A stretch of DNA of 25,424 nt, taken from JBLHKS01 sp047620505. Lineage in GTDB: Bacteria > Verrucomicrobiota > Verrucomicrobiia > Verrucomicrobiales > DEV007. Numbering within the stretch: position 1 is the stretch's first letter; each line of letters starts with the position of its first letter. Location of the stretch: positions 1 to 25,424 of the forward strand of contig JBLHKS010000100.1 in the NCBI GenBank assembly GCA_047620505.1. Reading direction: 5' to 3'. Under the pieces are notes generated by a model that worked only from the letters and a program-made list of their open reading frames with translations, was not told the DNA's origin and searched no databases. Position numbers and translations under genes: made by a program. Below, piece after piece: positions 1 to 6,513 of this stretch.

Positions 1-1
1 C

Positions 2-712
2 ACCGATCCTGAGCCTGCCGATCCCGAGCCCGCTGATCCCGAACCCGCCGATCCCGAACCCGCCGATCCCGAACCCGCCGATCCCGAACCTGCCGATCCA
101 GAGCCTGCCGATCCAGCACCAAACGGAAACGAACCGGTAGCGGAAAATCCTGCCGAGGAGCCCGAAACTCCTGCGATTGAAGCCGAGAGCGCTCCCATCG
201 TTCCGACAGAGCCGCTAGCACGCGAACCGCTTTGGCTCGCAATCCAGGAACAGGTCCGAATCAGACGTCGCCTCCTTTCCAGTTGGACCGATGCAGGAAC
301 TTTCCTCGATCAAACTCCGGCCAGATTCATTATCGGATTCCCACCTTCCGCTTCGTTCGCAAAGGACTCGATCCTCCGCGAAAAAAACAAAATCTTCGTC
401 GAAGGGCTGATCCGCGAGCTTGGCGGGAAAGCTCTCAATTTGTCCTGCGAAACCAGAGATGGGCTTCCAAAACTCGAAATCCCGGAGATCGAAGACGAGC
501 CCGAAGAAGAAATCCCCAAAGTTGCGGTTCAACCGACTCCGCCACCTGAAAAACCTGCCGTCGAACCTGCGCCAACTGAAGAAGTTCAGCCAGCCCCGGG
601 CGAACCTGTCCTCGCCGAGCCGGCCGCGCCTCTGGATGAAAAGGAATTCAGCAACGATCCCTTGATCAAAGAAGCGCTGCAGCTATTTGAAGCAGAAATC
701 GAATCCGCCTGA
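2..712 (+). CDS. dnaX: DNA polymerase III subunit gamma/tau, C-terminal part (5' end outside window)
   Basis: An open frame enters from the left edge (codons begin at base 2) and ends with TGA at 710-712. The visible protein starts with a DPEPA tandem repeat, then an acidic Pro/Glu linker, then a folded-looking block (PLWLAIQEQVRIRRRLLSSW, followed by RFIIGFP and the IRELGGKALNLSCE stretch) resembling the C-terminal domain of DnaX clamp-loader subunits, and closes with a Pro/Glu/Ala-rich tail ending EAEIESA. The ATPase domains are upstream of the window. The assignment rests mainly on ybaB lying 52 bp downstream, because dnaX-ybaB is a widely conserved pair; the C-terminal domain itself diverges quickly. 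The product would load the sliding clamp at the replication fork. An alternative is an unrelated Pro-rich protein, but the context makes that less likely. Confidence 0.78.
   Translation, partial: TDPEPADPEPADPEPADPEPADPEPADPEPADPEPADPAPNGNEPVAENPAEEPETPAIEAESAPIVPTEPLAREPLWLAIQEQVRIRRRLLSSWTDAGTFLDQTPARFIIGFPPSASFAKDSILREKNKIFVEGLIRELGGKALNLSCETRDGLPKLEIPEIEDEPEEEIPKVAVQPTPPPEKPAVEPAPTEEVQPAPGEPVLAEPAAPLDEKEFSNDPLIKEALQLFEAEIESA
5..109 (+). repeat. 15-bp tandem repeat encoding DPEPA units in dnaX
   Basis: Seven consecutive 15-bp units of the form GATCCNGARCCNGCN begin at 5, 20, 35, 50, 65, 80 and 95. Each encodes Asp-Pro-Glu-Pro-Ala, and a degenerate eighth unit (DPAP) follows at 110. The array lies in the flexible linker before the C-terminal domain of the gamma/tau subunit and may extend left of the window. 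The unit length keeps the frame, so copy number can change without breaking the gene. Confidence 0.95.
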
Positions 713-764
713 CACAGGCATCAACTAACTCAATCACTTCTACCAACCCGAACCGAACGACATC

Positions 765-1079
765 ATGAACATCAATAAAATGATGAAGCAAATGCAGAAA
801 ATGCAGAAAGACATGGCTAAAACCCAGGACGAACTTGCCGACAAAGAAGTCGAAGCGAGCGTCGGTGGAGGCCAAGTTGTCGTCAAAGCCAACGGCGCTG
901 GCGATGTCGTTTCCATCTCCATTTCGCCAGAAGTCGTCGACCCGGAAGACGTGGAAATGCTGGAAGATCTCGTTCTTAGTGGAGTCAAGCAGGCGATCGA
1001 GAAGGGTAAAGAGATGGCCTCCGGTGAAATGGGCAAGCTGACCGAAGGCATGCCGATGCCTCCTGGAATGGGCTTCTGA
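765..1079 (+). CDS. ybaB: YbaB/EbfC family nucleoid-associated protein
   Basis: This 104-residue protein has the YbaB/EbfC signature: an N-terminal Met/Lys/Gln-rich helix (MNINKMMKQMQKMQKDM), a core with GGGQVVVKANGAGDVVSISISPEVV, an acidic helix with DPEDVEMLEDLV, then a C-terminal helix and a Gly/Pro/Met-rich tail (MPMPPGMGF). Members form dimers that bind DNA with little sequence specificity and are thought to act as nucleoid-associated proteins or to assist recombination and repair. It starts 52 bp after the dnaX stop on the same strand, so co-transcription is likely. The conserved partner recR is not the next gene; an isomerase-like gene follows 35 bp downstream. Confidence 0.93.
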   Translation: MNINKMMKQMQKMQKDMAKTQDELADKEVEASVGGGQVVVKANGAGDVVSISISPEVVDPEDVEMLEDLVLSGVKQAIEKGKEMASGEMGKLTEGMPMPPGMGF

Positions 1080-1114
1080 GTTGGTTTTGGCGGCGAGCTG
1101 CTCCAAGGTCGAGC

Positions 1115-2047
1115 ATGAACTCGATTTCTCGTCGCCAATTTTTTGCGGGCTCCAGCGCGGCGCTGCTTAGCGTTGGAGTTTCCTCAAGCCAGGCCGACTC
1201 GGAAACTTGCGGGCTCGGAATCGGCACCTACGGACTACAAAGTTTGCCCCTTGGCGACTCGATCGGCCTCGTCGCGAAGACCGGATTCAACGCGATCGAC
1301 CTCTTCGTCGCCCCGGGCTACAACTGCGATCCCCAAAAACTAAGCCGCGAACAGAAAACGGATCTTCGGAGCCGTCTTGCGGATTCGGGCCTTCGGCTAA
1401 TCGCGTTGATTGCTGATCTTCGGCCGTCTTCCGAAAAAGCTCAGCAAGACGCGAAGACCGAAGAAGTGAAGCGGATCCTCGACTTCGGCACCGAGCTGAA
1501 TTCCGATTCGCCTCCCCCTGTCCAGGCGACTCTCGGTGGAAAAGACTGGAAGCAGAGCAAAAACCTCTTCGCCGAAGCGTTAGGCAAGTGGAGCGAGCTC
1601 GCCGCCGACGCGAAAACGATTTTCGCCGCAAAACCTCATCGTGGAAGCGCGATGTCGACGCCGGCGCAGGCAGCTGAGCTCTTTCGGCAACTTGGTGAAC
1701 CGAAATCCCTGCGAATGGTTTACGACTACAGCCACTACGCCTTCCGCGACATGCCGATCGCCGACACCGTCGAAACTGCGCTGCCTTGGACTTCGCTCGT
1801 CGCCGTGAAGGACACGATTCTCGTCGATGGAAAAACCAGGTTCGCGCTTCCCGGCGAGGGCGGAACCTGGGACAACGCGGAAATCATCCAGCGCTTCCAC
1901 GCTGGCGGATTTCGGGGTGATTTTTCCTGCGAGGTCAGCGCACAGATCTGGAAAGGCGATCCGAACTACGAGCCGATCGCCGCTACGCGGAAATGTTTCG
2001 AAAACATGGTCGCTGCGTTTGAGCGGGCTGGAGTCGAACGCGCTTGA
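1115..2047 (+). CDS. Tat-exported TIM-barrel protein, sugar phosphate isomerase/epimerase family
   Basis: The 310-residue product begins with a twin-arginine signal (NSISRRQFFAGSSAALLSVG) and so is probably exported folded to the periplasm. The rest fits the xylose-isomerase-like TIM barrel (AP endonuclease family 2) seen in many Planctomycete and Verrucomicrobial exported isomerases: GIGTYGLQSLP near the first strand, TGFNAIDLFV, MVYDYSHYAF and a late FSCEVS strand. These proteins usually bind a divalent metal and act on sugars or sugar acids; the substrate cannot be named. The strand that usually carries a metal-binding Glu just before Pro-His reads FAAKPHRG, without a Glu at the expected place, so activity may be altered. 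It starts 35 bp after ybaB and is followed 42 bp later by a second protein of the same superfamily. Confidence 0.75.
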   Translation: MNSISRRQFFAGSSAALLSVGVSSSQADSETCGLGIGTYGLQSLPLGDSIGLVAKTGFNAIDLFVAPGYNCDPQKLSREQKTDLRSRLADSGLRLIALIADLRPSSEKAQQDAKTEEVKRILDFGTELNSDSPPPVQATLGGKDWKQSKNLFAEALGKWSELAADAKTIFAAKPHRGSAMSTPAQAAELFRQLGEPKSLRMVYDYSHYAFRDMPIADTVETALPWTSLVAVKDTILVDGKTRFALPGEGGTWDNAEIIQRFHAGGFRGDFSCEVSAQIWKGDPNYEPIAATRKCFENMVAAFERAGVERA

Positions 2048-2089
2048 ACCGGCGCTTGCCAGATTCGAAACGCTTTGCCAAACTAGGGG

Positions 2090-3019
2090 ATGAACGAACC
2101 CCAATTTCTCTCGCGCAGACGCTTCTTCCAAACCTCAGCCGCCGCAGCAGCTGCTGGCGCTGTTCTCCCCGCGATCGGGCAGGCAGCCGACGACGCTCCG
2201 GATCTCAACGGGCGGATTTTCAAGACGTTGAAGATCGGCATGATCAAAGTCGAAGGCTCGCTGACCGACAAATTCAAAGCGGCGAAGGAAGCTGGTTTCG
2301 GCGCGGTTGAGCTGAACGCGCCCGGCATCAACGTCGACGAAGCTAAGCAGGCGATCGCCGAATCCGGCTTGCCGGTCGACGGTTCCGTCAACTCCGGCCA
2401 CTGGGGAGTCCGCCACACGGATCCGGATCCGGAAGTTCGCGCAAAGGCGCTCGAGAGTCTGAAGGAAGGGCTCCGCCAGACTCACGCCGTCGGCGGACAC
2501 ACTCTTTTGTTAGTCGTCGGCAACGGCGACGATGGACCAGAAAAGGAAATTTGGCCGCGCTCGGTTGAAAACATTGCTCAAGCGATTCCATTAGCGGCTG
2601 AGCTGGGCGTAGCGATTGCGATCGAGAACGTGTGGAACAAATTCGGCTACGATCACGGAGAAGTCGGTGACCGGACTCAAACCGCAGACAAGTGGGCCAA
2701 GTACGTCGATGACTTCAAATCACCTTGGATTGGGATGCAGTACGATATCGGAAATCACTGGAAGTACGGCCCGACCGGCGATCACATCCGCGTGCTCGGC
2801 AAGCGGGTGATCAAGCTCGACATCAAGGGCTATTCCCGAGCCAAAGAGGGCTGGGCCAAGATCGGCGAAGGCGATATCGATCGGGTCGACGTCTGCAAGG
2901 CGCTCGATGAAATCAATTTCAGCGGCTGGTGTGCGGCGGAAGTCGGCGGCGGTGATTTGGAGCGGCTGAAAGAGGTTTCCGCGAACATGGACAAGTTCTT
3001 TGGGCTGAAGTCGGCTTAG
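2090..3019 (+). CDS. Tat-exported sugar phosphate isomerase/epimerase (hydroxypyruvate isomerase-like TIM barrel)
   Basis: This 309-residue protein has a twin-arginine signal (LSRRRFFQTSAAAAAAGAV) with an alanine run and a cleavage region near AIGQAAD. The mature part shows isomerase/epimerase barrel motifs: IGMIKVEGSLTDKFKAAKEAGFGAVEL, VDGSVNSGHWGVRH, the strand AIAIENVWNKF with a likely metal-binding Glu, QYDIGNHWKYG with Asp and His, VIKLDIKGYS, and the closing CAAEVGGG with the last Glu. Unlike its upstream neighbour, its metal site looks complete. The likely role is isomerisation or epimerisation of a sugar or sugar acid in the periplasm; the substrate is unknown. A copy of the CAGCAGCTGCTG palindrome encodes part of the alanine run of the signal peptide. 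Confidence 0.8.
   Translation: MNEPQFLSRRRFFQTSAAAAAAGAVLPAIGQAADDAPDLNGRIFKTLKIGMIKVEGSLTDKFKAAKEAGFGAVELNAPGINVDEAKQAIAESGLPVDGSVNSGHWGVRHTDPDPEVRAKALESLKEGLRQTHAVGGHTLLLVVGNGDDGPEKEIWPRSVENIAQAIPLAAELGVAIAIENVWNKFGYDHGEVGDRTQTADKWAKYVDDFKSPWIGMQYDIGNHWKYGPTGDHIRVLGKRVIKLDIKGYSRAKEGWAKIGEGDIDRVDVCKALDEINFSGWCAAEVGGGDLERLKEVSANMDKFFGLKSA
2145..2156. repeat. CAGCAGCTGCTG palindrome, copy 1
   Basis: Exact 12-bp palindrome inside the Tat signal of the second isomerase, read in the Ala frame (GCA GCA GCT GCT). Confidence 0.8.
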
Positions 3020-3383
3020 GGGTTGGACACGCCTCGGATGCTTGATTCTTGGCTGTCGCGTAGCGACCGATCATCATAGCCGTGGGTTTAAACCCACGGT
3101 TTCAGACTTCTCGATGGCGGCGTCGCGTAGCGACCGCTCAAGATGAATGTTACGCATCGTGAATGAGCGGTGCTCGCTACGCAACGCAGCCCCAAGTTCA
3201 TGAATTCCGTGGGTTTAAACCCACGGCTACGATGATCGCTCGCTGAGCATTTCGTTGCTCGGTTGGATATCTGGTGGAAGCGGCGACCACATGGAGAAGG
3301 CTACCTCCAACCACCCCCCGAATTCATCCAATTACCTCCATTTCCATCCAATTTACGAAGAGGAAGGGAAGTGACCTGTTCGA
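3020..3383. other. Intergenic region with REP-like element, no gene seen
   Basis: This 364-bp gap lies between the 3' end of the second isomerase (plus strand) and the 3' end of the first sulfatase (minus strand), so two genes converge on it. Its left two thirds is the nested palindrome at 3062-3244. The remainder (about 3250-3380) is C/A/T-rich with imperfect copies of a CATCCAATT stretch; no convincing coding region or Rho-independent terminator is visible there. The palindrome may itself act as a bidirectional transcript end. Confidence 0.7.
3062..3244. repeat. Composite nested palindrome (REP/BIME-like)
   Basis: Outer arms 3062-3099 and 3207-3244 are inverted repeats of 38 bp with two mismatches. 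Each contains a perfect 20-bp self-palindrome, CCGTGGGTTTAAACCCACGG (3080-3099 and 3207-3226). Inside is a second inverted pair, 3120-3140 and 3164-3187, built on GCGTAGCGA and ACCGCTCA with one substitution and a 3-nt insertion. The whole could fold as a long branched cruciform or RNA structure. It shares the words TAGCCGTGG and CGTAGCG with the element at 24410-24625, which suggests a dispersed family. Confidence 0.85.
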
Positions 3384-4736
3384 TCACTCAGTCCAAGTCT
3401 CGATCACCTTCCGCTCCTTCACAGGATACCAGTCAGCGATCTTCTTCGCTAACCGAGCGACGACTTCGGGATTGTCCTTCGCGAGATTGGAGTCTTCGTT
3501 AGGGTCGGCGATCAAGTCGAAGAGTTGCGGGCGCATTTCGGTCCGCGGGTGGCTCGATTTGTAGCGGCCGACTTCGCCGTCGTAAGTCAGGAGCAGTTTC
3601 CACTTGTCCTCGATCACCCAGCGGTAAAGCAGGCTCGCTTCAGGCTCTTCGATCTGACGAACATCGTGAGCGCAGCCCTCGCCGAAGATCGTGTCGCGCT
3701 CCAGTTTGGCCTCGCCTTTCAGGACAGCGTTCAAATCTAGGCCAGGCAATCCGTCAGGAACTTCCGCGCCGGCGGCGGCGAGCATCGTGGGAACGAGATC
3801 GATGCTGCTGCACAGGTTCGTGGTGTCCATTTTCGGCGCGATCACACCCGGCCAGCGAAACATGATCGGCGTCCGCGTGCCGCCCTCATTCGGGCTCTGC
3901 TTGGAGCGCGGCGCGTAGCCGTTCGCGTCTGGTTTTTGAATCCAGCCGTTGTCGGTCACGTAGACGACGAGCGTGTTTTCGGCGACTCCGGCTTCGTCCA
4001 GATGACCCAGCAGCTGCCCGCAGGTTTCGTCGAACCAGTCGCACATCGCGTAATATTTGGCGACCGATTTGGTGCGATCGCCGACGGAGTATTTTTCGAG
4101 CAAGCGGGCAGGCGGATTGTGCGGCGTGTGCGGAAGAAACGGCGCGTACCAGACGAAAAACGGCTTCTTCGCGGCTACGGCCTCGTCAATGAAACCGGTG
4201 ACCGGCTCCAAGCCCTCGCGCCCGATCTTGAGCCCGTCATCGCCGTGACGTCCGCCCCGCTCCGGGAATCCACGCGTCATCCCATGCGTGAAACCGCCGC
4301 GCTCCCAGCTGCCTTCCCACCACTTACCGCTCTGATGGCTGAGGTAGCCGAGTTTGCCGAGGATTTGAGGAACCTTCGGCGGACCGTCGAGGTTCGCGAT
4401 GAGCTGTTCACGCAAGGCTTCGTATTCGGGGCTATCGCGCTTAGCGAGCAGCAGCGACGGGTCGTTACCCGAAATCTGGTGCTGATGAGTGTAGAGCCCG
4501 CTGATCATCGTCGCCAGCGACGGCCGGCACAGCGCGGTCGGCACGTAGCCGCGTGAAAACGTGTAACTCTGCTCGGCGAGCTTGTCCAAGTGAGGCGTCT
4601 GAATCGCGTCGTGGCCCATGAATCCGTAATCGGTCCACGATTGATCGTCCGAGATGATCATGACGATGTTTGGAGGCGCGGCGCTCGCGGTAACGGCGAG
4701 CACGAGAAATGAGAAGAGAGTCAGGATTCTACGCAT
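3384..4736 (-). CDS. Secreted sulfatase family protein with non-canonical CRPSL active-site motif
   Basis: The 450-residue product has a Sec signal peptide (RRILTLFSFLVLAVTASA) followed by the N-terminal sulfatase strand PPNIVMIISDDQSWTDYG, whose paired Asp residues (30-31) bind Ca2+. The catalytic segment reads YVPTALCRPSLATMISG, with Cys70 at the place converted to formylglycine. The usual C-x-P-x-R motif has Leu instead of Arg at the fifth position. Further alkaline-phosphatase-fold motifs are present: FLPHTPHNPP, VVYVTDNGW and NEGGTRTPIMFRWPG. The family hydrolyses sulfate esters, typically on polysaccharides or glycosaminoglycans; the substrate is not evident. The gene is divergent from the hydrolase starting at 4836, with 99 bp between the two starts. 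No sulfatase-maturing enzyme is in the window. Confidence 0.9.
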   Translation of the reverse strand: MRRILTLFSFLVLAVTASAAPPNIVMIISDDQSWTDYGFMGHDAIQTPHLDKLAEQSYTFSRGYVPTALCRPSLATMISGLYTHQHQISGNDPSLLLAKRDSPEYEALREQLIANLDGPPKVPQILGKLGYLSHQSGKWWEGSWERGGFTHGMTRGFPERGGRHGDDGLKIGREGLEPVTGFIDEAVAAKKPFFVWYAPFLPHTPHNPPARLLEKYSVGDRTKSVAKYYAMCDWFDETCGQLLGHLDEAGVAENTLVVYVTDNGWIQKPDANGYAPRSKQSPNEGGTRTPIMFRWPGVIAPKMDTTNLCSSIDLVPTMLAAAGAEVPDGLPGLDLNAVLKGEAKLERDTIFGEGCAHDVRQIEEPEASLLYRWVIEDKWKLLLTYDGEVGRYKSSHPRTEMRPQLFDLIADPNEDSNLAKDNPEVVARLAKKIADWYPVKERKVIETWTE

Positions 4737-4835
4737 GCGGCGACCGTGCCTGGGGGGCGCGAGGTTGTCAAGGCGGCCTGCCGAAGTGACGTCGCGTTCC
4801 TTGCGCTCGGAGCGGGGCCGGGCTAAACCGTTTCC

Positions 4836-5720
4836 ATGCGTTTGATTTCAATTTTTGCTTTGCTTATGATTTCTGTCAGCCCCGCTTTCGCGCAAAAAAA
4901 GCCGAAACCGCCGAAGGTGCCCGAAGGGGTCGAGCTGATCGCCGATCTTGAATTCGCAAACCCGGATGGCCAGCAGCTGCTGCTGGATCTTTATCGGCCG
5001 AAGGAGTTTGAGGGCGCGCTGCCGGTTGTCGTCTGGGTTCACGGCGGTGGGTGGCTGAACGGAAGCAAAAACAACTGCAAGGCTTCCTGGCTTGCTCAGC
5101 ATGGCTTTGCGGTCGCGTCGATCAATTATCGACTAACGAATGCTGGTCAGTGGCCGGCGCAGATCGATGATTGCTACGCGGCGGTTCGCTGGTTGCGCGT
5201 TAACTCGGAAAAATACGGGCTCGACGCGGAGCACATCGGCGCTTGGGGATCCTCGGCGGGCGGGCATCTGGTTGCGCTGATGGGCACTCGAAAATTTCCG
5301 GGCGAAGAGGCGGTTTCGAGCCGAGTTCAGGCGGTTTGCGATTGGTTTGGGCCAAGCGAGCTGCTTTCGATGCCGCCGAACAATGTGGGAAACGGCAGGA
5401 CTGAGGCGGACATCGCAAAATCAAACGGCGCGAAGCTTCTCGGCGCGACCGTGCGCGAAGTGCCGGATCTGGCGCGCGACGCGAGCGGTTTGGACAACGT
5501 CAGCGAAGACGACCCGCCGTTTCTCATCATGCACGGCAGCGAAGACCCGGGCGTGCCGCTTGAGCAGAGCGAAAAGCTTCACGCAGCGCTCAAGGCGGCG
5601 GGAGTTCCTTCGACCTTTCACATCGTCGAGGGCGCGGGTCACGGCGGAAAGCTGTTTGGGAGCGAAAAGGTCCGCGCGATGATCGTGAAATTTTTCGACA
5701 AGAATCTCAAGCAGCCTTGA
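4836..5720 (+). CDS. Secreted alpha/beta hydrolase (HSL/BD-FAE-like esterase)
   Basis: The 294-residue protein has a Sec signal peptide (RLISIFALLMISVSPAFA) and a basic Pro/Lys-rich stretch, then an alpha/beta hydrolase fold. Visible catalytic features are the oxyanion motif HGGGW (69-73), the nucleophile elbow GSSAGG with Ser140, a likely acid at Asp237 in MHGSEDPGVP, and His269 in EGAGHGG. The pattern matches the hormone-sensitive-lipase branch that includes bacterial esterases acting on acylated polysaccharides. Beside the sulfatases it may deacylate a polysaccharide substrate, though this is inference. The start at 4836 leaves a complete signal peptide. Its 3' end overlaps the convergent LutA-like gene by 14 bp. 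Confidence 0.88.
   Translation: MRLISIFALLMISVSPAFAQKKPKPPKVPEGVELIADLEFANPDGQQLLLDLYRPKEFEGALPVVVWVHGGGWLNGSKNNCKASWLAQHGFAVASINYRLTNAGQWPAQIDDCYAAVRWLRVNSEKYGLDAEHIGAWGSSAGGHLVALMGTRKFPGEEAVSSRVQAVCDWFGPSELLSMPPNNVGNGRTEADIAKSNGAKLLGATVREVPDLARDASGLDNVSEDDPPFLIMHGSEDPGVPLEQSEKLHAALKAAGVPSTFHIVEGAGHGGKLFGSEKVRAMIVKFFDKNLKQP
4971..4982. repeat. CAGCAGCTGCTG palindrome, copy 2
   Basis: Exact copy in the alpha/beta hydrolase gene, read as Gln-Gln-Leu-Leu and extended by one further CTG. Confidence 0.8.
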
Positions 5721-6459
5721 GCGCGGCTACGAGGATTTCGGCGATGTGAAGCGGCTTCACTTCGAGATCTTGCTTGCCGATCATTCCGCCGAGATGCATC
5801 AGACAGCCCATGTCGGCGCTAACGAGATATTCTGGCTTATTTTCGAGGATCTTGTCCAATTTCTGCTGACCGATGTCGCCGCTGAGATGCGGAAAAGTGA
5901 CTGAGAACGCGCCGCCGAACCCGCAGCACTGCTCTTGCTCGCCGAATTCGACGACTTCAAGACCGTCGATCGAACTCAGCAGCTGCTGAGCGGCTTCTCC
6001 GGCTTTCGTGCCGCGCGAATGACAGGATCGATGAAAGGCAATCCGATGCGGGAACGATCCGGGCCAGCTCTCGACGCCTAAGCCGTTGACGACGTAATCG
6101 GCCAGCTCCCAGGTCCGGCGACCGACCGCGTTGACGGCTTCGAGGTCGTCTTCGCCTTCGAATTCGAGCGGAGCGCCGTGATACATCATCGCTGCGCACG
6201 ACCCTGACGGAACCACAATCGGAGCAGCGCCTTCGAAAGTTTTCACGGTGTGCCGAACGACTTTCCGCGAGGCTTTCCAGTCGCCGGAGTTGAAAGCGGG
6301 TTGCCCGCAGCAGGTCTGGGCTTCCGGAAAATCGATTTCGCAGTCGAGATGTTCGAGAACCTCGTAAGTGGCCTGAGCGGCGGAATCGAAAAACGCGTCG
6401 CAGAGGCAAGTTGCCATCAACTGGACTCGACGATCGGTTGGCGGGGTACGCGTGAGCAT
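5707..6459 (-). CDS. lutA: CCG-domain Fe-S protein, LutA/YkgE-like (lactate utilization protein A family)
   Basis: This 250-residue soluble protein carries two cysteine-rich CCG modules: TCCGQPAFNSGD around residues 50-60 with Cys88 (VPSGSCAAM), and CCGFGGAFS at 178-186 preceded by FHRSCHSRG (Cys146). This is the LutA/GlpC-type arrangement that coordinates iron-sulfur or heterodisulfide-reductase-like clusters. LutA works with LutB and LutC in oxidation of L-lactate to pyruvate. Neither partner is in the window, so the gene is either detached from them or has another electron-transfer role. The start at 6459 keeps the first strand RVQLMATCLCDAFF complete. The gene lies 54 bp downstream of the second sulfatase on the same strand and may share its transcript. 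Confidence 0.85.
   Translation of the reverse strand: MLTRTPPTDRRVQLMATCLCDAFFDSAAQATYEVLEHLDCEIDFPEAQTCCGQPAFNSGDWKASRKVVRHTVKTFEGAAPIVVPSGSCAAMMYHGAPLEFEGEDDLEAVNAVGRRTWELADYVVNGLGVESWPGSFPHRIAFHRSCHSRGTKAGEAAQQLLSSIDGLEVVEFGEQEQCCGFGGAFSVTFPHLSGDIGQQKLDKILENKPEYLVSADMGCLMHLGGMIGKQDLEVKPLHIAEILVAALKAA
5977..5988. repeat. CAGCAGCTGCTG palindrome, copy 3
   Basis: Exact copy in the lutA-like gene, read on the minus strand as Gln158-Gln-Leu-Leu161. Confidence 0.8.
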
Positions 6460-6513
6460 TGGCGCTGAATCAATCGAGATGAAGCGAGATGTCCAGGCAA
6501 CCTGGCCGCTGCC

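Noticed and set aside
3250..3383. Imperfect CATCCAATT repeats beside the first sulfatase gene
   Set aside because: Only two or three short, diverged copies without symmetry or coding content; not enough to call an element.
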